Below, piece by piece: positions 1-8,355 of a DNA stretch of 16,904 bases (its first letter is position 1; the number at the start of each line of letters is the position of its first letter). The translations under genes were made by a program, and so were the position numbers. Location: NCBI RefSeq assembly GCF_000186865.1, contig NW_008705563.1:2668146-2685049 (forward strand), read 5' to 3'. This DNA comes from Aureococcus anophagefferens (lineage: Eukaryota; Sar; Pelagophyceae; Pelagomonadales; Pelagomonadaceae). The notes under the pieces are model-generated. The model made no database searches, was not told where the DNA came from, and saw only the letters and a program-made list of their open reading frames with translations.

Positions 1-708
1 CACGACCGTCGCCGGGAACCAGGCCGGCGGCCGCCGGTCGTCGTTCTCGGGGAACGTGTGCACGCGGACGCGCGAGCCGACGGCCGGCGGCAGCTGCTCC
101 GCGGCGGGCTCGGGGAGGAGCGGCGCCGGCGCCGGCGGCGGCGCGGTCGCGGCGGGCAGCGGCGCCGGGGCCCAGACGCCCGGCGGCGGCGCCTCGAGGC
201 GCGGCGGCGGCCGCGCGTGGAACGCCGTCACGCTCACGCCGCCGTGACGCCGTGACGCCGGCGCTAGCCTCGCGAAGGACGCCGTCGCGTGGGCCACGCT
301 CTGCCGCTGCCGCGGCGCGGCCTCGGCCTCGGGCGTGGCGGCGTCGGCGCCGACGACGGACACGGGCTCTTCGACGGCCATGGCGTCCTCGACGGCCCGC
401 GCGCCGCCGTCGACGCACTGGTGCTTCGCGCCGTCGACGTACTGGCGCTTCGCTCCGTCGACGTACTGGCGCTTCGCCGCGGCGCCGTCGCGCTCGCGGT
501 CCGCGGCGTCGAGCCCGGCCACGCGGGCGGCAGGGTCCCGGTTGGCCTCGCCGAGTGGCTGCGGTGGCAGGCGCTCGAACGACAGGTCGTCGCCCGCCGC
601 GCCGCCGTGCGTGACCTAAGGGATCGGGGGTCGGGGAAGGCGCGCGGGGAGGTCGGGGAAGGCGCGCGGGGCGGAGGCGCAGGGGTCGGCGCGCACCTTG
701 TCGGCCAT
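1..708 (-). CDS. Tudor/Agenet-like domain protein, N-terminal part, cut by the left window edge
   Basis: I read two exons: 708-697 (Met-Ala-Asp-Lys) and 615 to beyond position 1, joined across an 81-bp GT-AG intron (616-696; donor GTGCGC, pyrimidine-rich acceptor ending CCCTTAG). An in-frame TAG abuts exon 2, so splicing or a lost upstream exon is required. The readable N-terminus is about 209 residues. It has three tandem 8-residue repeats (AKRQYVDG type), a long Ala/Pro-rich linker, then the segment VGSRVRVHTFPEND and WFPATVV. That spacing recalls the first strands of Tudor or Agenet histone-reader domains, but only the start of the domain is inside the window. Codon use is strongly G/C-ending in this frame only, which supports real coding. 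The function would be chromatin-related if the domain call holds. The first exon is short and therefore uncertain. Confidence 0.55.
407..478 (-). repeat. Three tandem 24-bp units inside the Tudor-like gene
   Basis: Units 407-430, 431-454 and 455-478 are nearly identical. Each keeps the reading frame of the minus-strand gene and encodes a basic/aromatic octapeptide (AKRQYVDG, AKRQYVDG, AKHQCVDG). This is a coding minisatellite rather than a CRISPR array: the units are contiguous, with no spacers. Confidence 0.85.
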
Positions 709-1825
709 TTGGTCGTTTGCGCTAAGATGCGCTGACCAGCTGAAGCCTACAACAAAAAGCTCATGCCTCTCAACAAAACACCCAGGGGGGCGCGCAGGGG
801 GTTGGGGGAGGGCGCGCGCGACGTACCCGACGAGTTTCGTGCAGTTGTCGTCACACCGACGCCGCTCAAAGAGATCGCGATTTGAAATGCGAGCCCTCCT
901 TTTGCAGTGGGTCTTGTGGCAAAAACACAACAGCCCAAACTGCCAAGTTTTGGACCCGCATGACGGGCCCGCCACCGTGCATCTAGAATCTCCGCCTCGT
1001 ACCGCGCCTCGTCGGCGTCGTCGGCGCCGTCGCGAGGGCGCAGCAGCAGCTCACGGCGGCTCCGCGGTCGCCGCCGTCGGGCGTCGGGCGTCGGGTGTCA
1101 CGGCGCCGACGTCACGACGGGGGTCGGTCGCGCCGCCGTCGTCGCAAAAGCACGGCGGCGGCGCCTCGGTCGTGCGCCGCCGCGGGGCGCGGACGCGGAT
1201 CATGCCCGCCTCCTCGGCCCCGGCGCCCGTCCAGCGACTGCCGCCCCATGAGGCGGCGGGCAGCCGCCCCCTTCCAGCCCGAAGGACGGATCTGGGATGG
1301 AGACCCGATGACACATGCGTGATGCCCATCCCGGCCCCGAAGAACGAGGACTCGGCGCGGGGGGACGGGGACGTCGTCGTCGGCTGCCGCCGTCACAGGT
1401 CGTTGCGATTCGGCTAAGTACCTGCGACCCCAAGGTGTGCGCAACTTAAGGATTCTTGATGTTGAGCACATGTTGGGGACCGGGGCGCGCGGACTTAGCG
1501 TGCAGAGTTGGCTGCCCATCTCGACCGACAACAGCATCGACCGGGCGGGCACGAGGCGCAGCATGAGCGCGAGCTAAAGCGCTTGTGCTTGGTCGAATGT
1601 GTAGTCCTCGAAAAAAGGAAAGACATCGCGTTGCAAATGCGCGCTAGCACTGGGCACTGACTCGGACCAGCGCCGCATCTGGTAGTCCCAAAGAGGGCTG
1701 CGCGTCGGGGACCCACGACCGCCGCGCCGCGAGTCGACGCATCGTGTGAGAGTGACGCCAAAGTTGCAGCTCGACGCCAACGTAGCTCGCCCGTCCCGCG
1801 CTGGGCCTCGATCCACTACGCGACA
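709..1825. other. Gene-poor interval with no recognised gene
   Basis: About 1.1 kb lies between the Tudor-like gene and the 3' end of the sulfatase. Patches at roughly 720-960 and 1420-1650 are less GC-rich than the genes, as expected for flanking or untranslated DNA. The open frames here on both strands give Arg/Ala/Pro-rich translations without domains. The only coding-looking piece is the short minus-strand segment 976-1049, listed separately. Confidence 0.5.
976..1049 (-). other. Possible exon fragment (low confidence)
   Basis: On the minus strand one frame reads LLLRPRDGADDADEARYEA and continues to EILDAR, with gene-like codon choice. It is bounded by a possible acceptor (AG at 1050-1051) and a possible GT donor (complement of 974-975). 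The YEAEILDA stretch recalls a Tudor/chromo-barrel strand. It could therefore be an upstream exon of the neighbouring minus-strand gene or of an unseen one. Nothing else supports it, and the frame has a stop not far upstream. Confidence 0.2.
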
Positions 1826-3631
1826 TTACCGCCCCGGGAGGATGGCGTAGGTCGCGTAGGGGAGGTCGTTCTCGTCGCGCCAGGGCATCCAGGCGCCGCC
1901 GAAGAAGTCCGGCGACGCGAGGGGCCCGTCGTCGAGCCACACGTCCGTCGTGCCCGCGGCGTCGACGCCGTCCCAGATGGCGACGAGCCGCGCGAGGACG
2001 TCGTCGAAGGCCCCCGCCCGCGACGCGTTGTGGAGGTCCGAGGTCTCCGACGGGTCGGCGTCGACGTCGAAGAGGTGGTAGATTGGCTCGGGGAAGAGCG
2101 CGGACCGGCGGCCGTCGAGCGCCGCGTCGAAGTCCGCGGCCGCGAGATCCGCCGCCGCGAGGTAGGCGCGGCCCGCGCGGTAGAGCACGGCGTCGCCCAC
2201 GGAGTTCTCCACGACGAGCTTGAAGCGGCCGCCGCAGCGCGCGTCGCCCGCGTCGTCCTCCGTCGCGTCGCCGCCGCAGCCGTCGAGCAGCGCGGCGCCG
2301 TCGGCTAGAAGCGCGCCGCCGCCGCCCCACGTGGCGCTGTTGCGGTTCAGGAGCAGCACGTCCCGCGCCGGCGGCGCGCCCTCGAGGAGCTCCGGCAGCA
2401 GGTTCGCGCCCGCGTCGAGCGCCGCGGAGATCTCCGCGGCGCCGCCGGACGCCGCGACGAGCGTCGCGTGGACGTCGAGGAGGTGCGCGAGCGCGCGGTG
2501 CGTCGAGCCCCCGACGAGGCCCCGCGCCTCGAGCCAGCCGCCGGCGAGGACGGACGCGAGGCGGACGCCGCCCTCCCAGTACTCGCCCTTCTGGCCCCGG
2601 AGCGGCCAGTTCGACGACCCGTGCCGCTTGACGCCGCCGTTGTCGGACGTGACCCAGAGGAGCGACCGCGCCCAGCCGGTGCGGTCCAGGGCGCTCCGCA
2701 GCTCGCCGAGGGACGCGTCGACGGCGGTGACCATGCCGCAGAGCCGCGGCCGGCTCTTCCAGGCCACGTCGCCGTCGGCGGCGTACGCGTCCGGTCCCGA
2801 CCGGTCGCCGCCGGCCGCGAGGCGCTGCCGCGCGGCCGCGGCGCGCTTCGCGACGCCGCCGCAGACGCTGCCCGCGGCGTAGGTCGCCGCGTCGGCCTGG
2901 ACGGGGCCGTGGACGGCCTGGTAGGCGAGGTAGAGGAAGTGGGGGTCCTTCGAAGAGAACTTGGCGTCGACGATCTTCAGCGCCCGCTCGGCGTAGAGCG
3001 CCGTCGTGTGGACGCCGTCGTAGCCGGCGAAGGCGTCGGCGCCCAGGGGCCCGTCGTCCTCCCACAAATTCCGCCCCGTGGCGCCGTGGGTCGTCGACGA
3101 CGTCAGGTTGCCGCGGACGGAGAACGACTCCGTCGTCGAGTGCGCGAAATGGTCGCCGCCGCCCGTCAAGATGCCGAAGAAACTGTCGAAGCCCCGCCGC
3201 CGCGGCAGGTACTTGGGCGTGTGGAAGCCCAGGTGCCACTTGCCGACGGCCGACGTGCCGTAGCCCCGGGCCCCGAGCTTGTCCGCGAGCGTCGCGACGG
3301 TCAGGTCGAGGCCCCGCGGCTCCGTGCCGTGGATGACGCTGTCCTGGAGGCCGAGGGCGACGGCGTGCCGGCCCGTGAGCAGCATGGCCCGCGACGGCGT
3401 GCACTCCGCCGCGCCGTAGAGCGCCTCGAAGGCCACGCCCTCGGCGGCGAGGGCGTCGAGCTGGGGCGTCGCGCCGCCGAGGTCGCCGCTGCCCTGGTAC
3501 CCGACGTCGCTCCAGCCGAGGTCGTCGACGACGGCGAGGACGATGTGGGGGCGCTCGTCGTCGGCTCGGGCGGGGATTGCCCAGGCGAGCGCCAGTGCGG
3601 CGGCGCTTCGCAGGCTGCCCCCCATCGTCAT
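1826..3631 (-). CDS. Arylsulfatase (type I sulfatase, ARSB-like), secreted or lysosomal/vacuolar
   Basis: A single 601-residue exon encodes a type I sulfatase, which hydrolyses sulfate esters using a formylglycine made from an active-site Cys. The modification motif CTPSR is at residues 77-81, followed by AMLLTGRH. Metal and substrate ligands are present: Asp36-Asp37 in VVDDLG, Lys131 and His133 in GKWHLG, His241 in YQAVHGP, Asp330-Asn331 in SDNGG, and Lys348 in GQKGEYWEGGVR. The run LPRRRGFDSFFG is typical of the arylsulfatase B/I/J group. Residues 1-23 form a signal peptide ending near ARA. Either of two Met codons (1 or 3) could start it; the second has the better context (A at -3, G at +4). 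An intact catalytic set suggests activity. The natural substrate cannot be read from sequence; sulfated polysaccharide is a reasonable guess for an alga. Confidence 0.93.
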   Translation of the reverse strand: MTMGGSLRSAAALALAWAIPARADDERPHIVLAVVDDLGWSDVGYQGSGDLGGATPQLDALAAEGVAFEALYGAAECTPSRAMLLTGRHAVALGLQDSVIHGTEPRGLDLTVATLADKLGARGYGTSAVGKWHLGFHTPKYLPRRRGFDSFFGILTGGGDHFAHSTTESFSVRGNLTSSTTHGATGRNLWEDDGPLGADAFAGYDGVHTTALYAERALKIVDAKFSSKDPHFLYLAYQAVHGPVQADAATYAAGSVCGGVAKRAAAARQRLAAGGDRSGPDAYAADGDVAWKSRPRLCGMVTAVDASLGELRSALDRTGWARSLLWVTSDNGGVKRHGSSNWPLRGQKGEYWEGGVRLASVLAGGWLEARGLVGGSTHRALAHLLDVHATLVAASGGAAEISAALDAGANLLPELLEGAPPARDVLLLNRNSATWGGGGALLADGAALLDGCGGDATEDDAGDARCGGRFKLVVENSVGDAVLYRAGRAYLAAADLAAADFDAALDGRRSALFPEPIYHLFDVDADPSETSDLHNASRAGAFDDVLARLVAIWDGVDAAGTTDVWLDDGPLASPDFFGGAWMPWRDENDLPYATYAILPGR

Positions 3632-3767
3632 GCAAAACGCGGTTCAACCAGCCTTCAGCGTCCCGGCTCTTTCGGCGCGAGCTGCTCAAACTGAGAGCAC
3701 TCTGCGCGCGTATCATCGGCCTGCGCGCGCGCACCCGACGCGGCCCGTCGGCGGTAGAAGCGAGCGC
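3632..3767. promoter_or_regulatory. Short divergent intergenic region between the sulfatase and BIN4-like genes
   Basis: Only 136 bp separates the sulfatase start (minus) from the chosen BIN4-like start (plus), so both 5' leaders and core promoters must share it. I see no TATA-like element. An upstream in-frame ATG at 3630 overlaps the sulfatase ATG in one CATG; used as a start, it would add 46 residues to the BIN4-like protein. Confidence 0.45.
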
Positions 3768-4511
3768 ATGGACTCGCAGGACGACGCGTCGCAGGCCGGC
3801 GGCTCGCAGCTCGGCGACGACGGGTCGCAGCTCGGCGACGACGGGTCGCAGCTCGGCGACGACGGCTCGCAGCTCGGCGACGACGGCTCGCAGCTCGGCG
3901 AGGGGTCCCAGGCCGACGCCGGGGAGCTCGTGGACCTGACGCAGGACGACTCGCAGGTCGACGCGCCCAAGGCGCCGAAGAAGAAGCCCGAGGCGACCTT
4001 CGCCGGGCGCCTGCCGCTGTCGTTCGGGTCCGGCGCGGCCCGCGAGGGCAAGGCGACGCTCCTCGTCGAGCTCGACGGCCGCGCGGGCGGCTTCGGCGTC
4101 GACACGGGCGCCATCGGCCGCGCGTCCTTCCCGAAGGTCGACGGCAAGCGCGCGTTCCGCCTCGACCTCCGGGGCCAGGAGTACGCCGCGACGATCCGGC
4201 CCTGCCCGACCATGCTCGTGCTCAACGTCGCCGGCGGCGAGGCCAAGGTCGAGTCCATCGTCTCCGAGTACGTGACCCTCAAGCACACGCGCGACGCGAC
4301 GCGCGACGACGCGATCATCGACGGCGCCTACGACGCGGGCTACGGCACCTACGCGGGCGACGTCGACGTCAACCGCAAGGGCCGCAAGCGGAGCCCCCGG
4401 CCGGGCGACGGGTCCGACTCCGACTCGGGCAGCGACGTCGTCGAGGTGCCCAAGAAGAAGCGCAAGCCCGCGCCGAAGAAGAAGGCCGCCGCGGGCCGCG
4501 GCAAGAAGTAA
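3768..4511 (+). CDS. BIN4/MIDGET-like nuclear DNA-binding protein (topoisomerase VI partner) with N-terminal SQ/TQ cluster
   Basis: The 247-residue product has three parts. Residues 1-66 are acidic and carry ten SQ/TQ dipeptides, mostly from a GSQLGDD heptad repeat, plus a SUMO-interaction-like ELVDLTQDD at 53-61. Residues 80-192 form a compact domain with LPLSFGSG, DTGAIGR, RLDLRGQEYAATIRP and VAGGEAKVESIVSEYVTL. This order and wording resemble the plant BIN4/MIDGET domain as I remember it; those proteins bind DNA and the topoisomerase VI complex needed for endoreduplication. The C-terminus has a Ser/Asp cluster (216-223) and strong nuclear signals (PKKKRK at 228-233, then PAPKKK). I chose ATG 3768 because it directly precedes the repeats; ATG 3630 is an in-frame alternative that would overlap the sulfatase start. 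The family call is from memory, without an alignment. Confidence 0.62.
   Translation: MDSQDDASQAGGSQLGDDGSQLGDDGSQLGDDGSQLGDDGSQLGEGSQADAGELVDLTQDDSQVDAPKAPKKKPEATFAGRLPLSFGSGAAREGKATLLVELDGRAGGFGVDTGAIGRASFPKVDGKRAFRLDLRGQEYAATIRPCPTMLVLNVAGGEAKVESIVSEYVTLKHTRDATRDDAIIDGAYDAGYGTYAGDVDVNRKGRKRSPRPGDGSDSDSGSDVVEVPKKKRKPAPKKKAAAGRGKK
3801..3902 (+). repeat. 21-bp coding minisatellite, about 4.9 units, encoding GSQLGDD
   Basis: Units start at 3801, 3822, 3843, 3864 and 3885; the last is shortened to 18 bp. Units differ only at a silent Gly third base (GGC or GGG). Every unit adds one SQ dipeptide to the acidic N-terminus of the BIN4-like protein. The near-identity suggests recent expansion or ongoing length change. 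Confidence 0.95.
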
Positions 4512-4731
4512 GGGGGCGCGACTCGCCGCGTGTGCGGTTGTCGCGGCGAGGAAACTTGCCGCCGATTACGGCGAACTTGCCAGCGTCATGGCGTTTCGAC
4601 TTTTGTCGATGTTGCCGTTCAGGTTGCAAGCAGGCTTGCAGCGAAATTGAGGAATCCAGTCGAGGCCCTGTGGACGTCGTCGTCCCGTACAAGCAGTCCT
4701 GTCTCTCGGGCCCGCGCCCTCCGCGACACTC

Positions 4732-5808
4732 ATGGCGACGCCGCGCACGGCGCAGTGCTGGGCCGCGTCGGCGCCCAAGGAGAAGCTGCACAAGACCGCC
4801 GTGGAGCTCGCGCCTTTGGGCCACAACGGCGTCGAGGTCAAGGTGACGCACTGCGCGATCTGCGGCAGCGACGTGCACCTCCTCGAGGCCGACGGCGGCT
4901 ACGCGGACTTTGGCGCGTGGCCGAAGAAGCAGGTCTGCGGCCACGAGATCGTCGGCAAGGTCACGGGCGTCGGCGCGGGCGTCGGCCACCTCGCGGTCGG
5001 CCAGCGCGTGGGCGTCGGCTGGCAGAACGGCGCCTGCCACGACTGCGAGTGGTGCCTCAACGGCGACGAGCAGCTCTGCCCCGCGGTGTCGTGCACGTGC
5101 TGCGAGGGCCAGGTCGGGGGCTTCGCGGACTACGTCCGGCTCGCGGACGCCAGGTTCGCCTACGCGCTGCCCGACTCCCTCGACTCGGCGAAGACGGCGC
5201 CCCTGCTCTGCGGCGGCCAGACCGTGTGGACGCCCCTGCGCCAGCAGGCGAAGCGCGACGACCGCGTCGGCATCCTCGGGCTCGGCGGCCTCGGTTCCAT
5301 GGCGCTGACGTTCGCGGGCAAGATGGGCTTCCGCCGCGTCGTCGCCGTGTCGTCGTCGGGCGCGAAGAAGGACAAGGCGCTGGCCCTCGGCGCGACGGAC
5401 TACTGCGACCACTCGTCGGCCGAGGACCTCGCCAAGTTCGCGGCGTCGCTCGACTTTCTGTTGGTGACGCTCGCGACGACGCGCGAGCTGCCCGACGTCG
5501 GCAAGTTCTTCGCGCTGCTGCGGCCCCGGGGCACGGCCTGCTTCGTCGGCATGTGCCCGCCCATCACGGCCGACGTCTTCACGCTGGGCTTCACGATGAA
5601 CAACATCACGACGTCGAACACGGGCGGCCGCAAGGACATGCGCGACATGCTCGACTTCTGCGCGCACCACGGCATCGGCGCCACCATCGAGACGCGGCCC
5701 ATGGACGACGTCAACGCGGCGCTCGAGGACCTCAAGACGTCCCACGGCATCGTCCGCTACGTCCTCTGCAACGACGTCGACGACGAGCCCATCGCCACGG
5801 CCGGATGA
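4732..5808 (+). CDS. Zinc-dependent alcohol dehydrogenase, CAD (cinnamyl-alcohol dehydrogenase) group
   Basis: A complete 358-residue medium-chain dehydrogenase, the usual family length, probably cytosolic because no leader is evident. Catalytic zinc ligands are Cys44 in ICGSD, His71-Glu72 in CGHEIVG and Cys160 in LLCGG. Structural zinc ligands are Cys102, Cys105, Cys108 and Cys116 in CHDCEWCLNGDEQLC. The Rossmann motif GLGGLG is at 183-188, followed by SSS and two Lys (207-213), a pattern associated with NADPH preference in CAD enzymes. It likely interconverts aldehydes and primary alcohols; the physiological substrate is unknown. Algae of this kind do not make lignin, so the name marks similarity only. 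The 220-bp upstream gap is less GC-rich and holds an inverted repeat (GCAAGC/GCTTGC, two-base loop) of unknown meaning. Confidence 0.95.
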   Translation: MATPRTAQCWAASAPKEKLHKTAVELAPLGHNGVEVKVTHCAICGSDVHLLEADGGYADFGAWPKKQVCGHEIVGKVTGVGAGVGHLAVGQRVGVGWQNGACHDCEWCLNGDEQLCPAVSCTCCEGQVGGFADYVRLADARFAYALPDSLDSAKTAPLLCGGQTVWTPLRQQAKRDDRVGILGLGGLGSMALTFAGKMGFRRVVAVSSSGAKKDKALALGATDYCDHSSAEDLAKFAASLDFLLVTLATTRELPDVGKFFALLRPRGTACFVGMCPPITADVFTLGFTMNNITTSNTGGRKDMRDMLDFCAHHGIGATIETRPMDDVNAALEDLKTSHGIVRYVLCNDVDDEPIATAG

Positions 5809-5921
5809 CGCGCGCGGCGGCGAAGTAGCGGGGGCGGCGACGCTAATCGAATGTTCATACGAGCCCCGAAACCCCCCCACACACCTCCCCGCCCGCGCGT
5901 AAGCGGTTCCACCCGCGCGGC

Positions 5922-8044
5922 CTAGGCGGCGAGCTTGGCCCAGGCGACCGCGGCGGCGGCGAGCGCGCCCGCGACGGCGAGCGCGACGAGCGCGCGCGTC
6001 CGGCCGGGGTCCGCGGCGGCGGCCGCGGCGGCCGCGGGCGCGGCCGCGGGCGCGGCGTCGTCGTGGAGGGCCTTGGCGAGCTTGTCGAGGGCGAAGGTCT
6101 CGCGGTCCTTGGCGTCCTGCTTCCTCTTGAGGTCCGCGATGGTCCGGAGGCCGCGCGCCGCGTCCTTGTTGCCGCCGTCGAGCGCGAGGCAGAAGCGGAA
6201 CGACTTCCGCGCCTCGGCCCAGTCGTCGAGCCTGAGGCAGCACTGGCCCCGGCGGAAGTGGGCCTTGGCGTGGGCCGGGTTCTCCTTGAGCACGGCGTCG
6301 CAGTCGGCCTTGCCCTTGGCGAAGTCGCCCGCCGCGAGGTGCGCGGCCGCGCGGTTCGCGCGGCCCGTCTCGAGGAGCGCGAGGCGCCGCTTGAGGCCGT
6401 CGGCGTCCAAATCCTTCTCGTAGGCCGACGTGCAGCAGTCGATGGCGCCGCCGTAGCGGCGGATCGCGCGCGGCAGGTTGGTTTTGTTCGCGAACCACGC
6501 GTTCCCGCGCGCCTTCAACGCCTCGCCGCGGTCGATCTTCGCGGGCGCCTTGAGCTCGTAGCTCGGCGGGAAGCGGTCGACAGCTTCGAGCGTGCACGCC
6601 ACGCGGAAGCCCAACCGGCGAGGCGCGCAAAGGCCGGCGCGCGGGGCTCGGCGAAGCCGCGGGCCGCGGCGACGGTCACGAGCGCCGTCTCGCCGATTTT
6701 CATGGCCTCGCAGGCCGCCTCGAGGCCGGGGCACGTCGCGTCGTCCTCGTCGAGCTTCCAGGTCGTCGTCGGCAGGGTTACATCGTCGACGGCCTCGAAG
6801 CCGCCCGCGGCCTCGAGCTCCACGCTTCCGAACGAGACGGTGACGACGTCGAGCGCCTCGGGCTTCCGGCGCTCGTGGCCCTCGGGCGCGGCGTCGAGCA
6901 CCTTCTTCCGCACGCCGTCGTCGACGTCGGCGTCGTCGCGCCAGCCGTGGAGCACGAGCTCGTAGGTCAGCGCGGCGCCGTCGCTCGCGCGCGGGCTCGC
7001 CACGACGCGCGCTCTCTCGTTCCGCTTCATCTTCCGCAGCGCGAGGCGCACGGGCTCGTCGAAGGTCGCCGCGTCGACCATGGGCGGTTTCGGATCGCCG
7101 TCGCCGGGCGCCGGCGCGACGGCCGGGTTCGACGCGACGGCCTCGACGTCCGCGCCGTCCTTTGCGTAGCACGCGCGCGCGACCGTCACGGCCGCGTCGC
7201 ACCGCGCGCCGGGTCGCTCCCAGTCCGCGCCGGCGTCGAGCTCCGTCTTGAGGAGCGACTCGTCCTGGGCCGCGCTGCAGTCGACGACGCGCGTGCAGCT
7301 CGTGACCGTCAGCCGGAAGACGCGGCCGTCCGCGACCTTGGCCAGACTCGTCTCGCCGCGCGGCGCCGCGCACGCCGCGAGCGCGAGGCCCGTGGGCTTG
7401 AGGTCGCGCGCGCGGCCGCTGTAGGTGAGCTTCGGCCGCTCGCCCGCCGGCGTCGGCTGGGACGCGAGCCAGGAGACGCCCTCCTCGAAGTCGACGTCGA
7501 CGACGTCGAGGCCGTTGACGTTCTGCCAGTCGTCGCTCTTGGACACGGACTTCTTCCGCGCGGACCCGTCGCGCGCCTCGCTCACGTCCTCCGCGGGCCA
7601 GAAGGACACGAGCTCGACGCGGCAGCAGCTCCACGCGCCGTCGGTCGACGAGCCCGCGCCGTCGCGGAGCTGGATTTTGGCGACCTCGCCCGAGACCATG
7701 GCCTTGAGCGCGGCGGCGACGCCCGCGGGGCACGCCGCGGAGACGCCGGGCTCGCCGACGACGACGATGGCCTTCGTCGCCGCCGAGAGCACGGCGTCGC
7801 CGAGGGCGTCGCCCTCGAGGAGCAGCGCCGGCGGCTCCTCGCCCGCGACCTCCGTCCACGACACGACGCACTCGTCGCCGGGTTCGGGCTGGCGGCCGTA
7901 CTGCTCGCCGGCCTCGAGGACCTCCTTGAAGACCGTGCCGTCGCCCAGGACGTCCTTCCGCGCGGGCTCGTCGGACCCGGGGCCGCCCATGCCGGGCATG
8001 CCCATGCCGCCGAGGCCGCCGCCCATCATCATCGCGGGATCCAT
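5922..8044 (-). CDS. Tail-anchored multi-FKBP/TPR immunophilin-like protein, with an apparent frameshift
   Basis: About 707 residues if one base is restored near 6611-6630. A Met/Gly-rich start (MDPAMMMGGGLGGMGMPG) leads into about four FKBP-like domains (roughly 27-150, 168-256, 262-368, 376-490). These are recognised by recurring patterns such as LEAGEQYGRQPEPGDECVV and ACEAMKIGETALVTV. Three TPRs follow (about 505-630; AKAHFRRGQCCLRL is diagnostic). A C-terminal hydrophobic helix (ALVALAVAGALAAAAVAW) suggests tail anchoring in the ER or an organelle membrane, as in FKBP38 or plant TWD1. The PPIase pocket looks degenerate: I cannot find the VIKGW-type Trp motif in any copy. Thus a chaperone-adaptor (for example Hsp90-binding) role is more likely than isomerase activity. 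The frame switches between GFAEPRAPAFARL and GFRVACTLEAVDRF, inside the last FKBP domain. ATG 8044 was chosen over 8104 because it opens the Met/Gly leader. Confidence 0.82.
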
Positions 8045-8355
8045 GCCTGCGCGCGCGGGTGTTCGCTGCGGCGGGTGCGGCTCGTGTGTTTCGCGTGGAC
8101 GCACCGGGCGGCATTGCCATCATGGTCGCGTTCCGCGAGCCGTCCACCAGAATCGGTGGGCACTCGATCGATGGGTGGCGTGGGTGGGCAGCAAAGCGCG
8201 AGCCTCCGTCGCGTTGGCGCTCGAGCTGGAATTGACTTCGTGATGCAGAGAGGTCGCAGCGCTGCCGCAAAGCTCGTGCCGCTCTCCTCCACCGGCGCCG
8301 TCCTGCGTTGGCACTCGACCCACAGCGCTCGTCCGCAAGCTGCCACTCCAGCACC
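8045..8355. promoter_or_regulatory. Divergent promoter region between the FKBP/TPR and TraB-like genes
   Basis: This 311-bp gap separates two head-to-head genes and is less GC-rich than its flanks, especially 8100-8350. Readable frames here start only at non-ATG codons or run antisense. No TATA box or repeated motif stands out. Confidence 0.45.

Noticed and set aside
407..478. CRISPR-like short repeats
   Set aside because: The units are contiguous, lack spacers and keep a reading frame; this is a coding minisatellite.
698..1417. A 239-codon plus-strand frame
   Set aside because: It begins within the DNA of the Tudor-like gene's first exon on the other strand, is Arg-rich and lacks any motif. 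Codon choice is not like the window's genes.
1644..4286. An 880-codon minus-strand open frame across the sulfatase and the BIN4-like gene
   Set aside because: It is the stop-poor companion frame of GC-rich genes: Arg/Ala/Pro/Gly-rich, no domain. The true sulfatase frame within it has every catalytic motif.
6584..6615. A 32-bp GT-AG intron that would repair the FKBP/TPR frame
   Set aside because: It would remove the last FKBP beta strand (FRVACTLE) and is far below the length of the other introns (58-211 bp); a one-base error or deletion is simpler. Not fully excluded.
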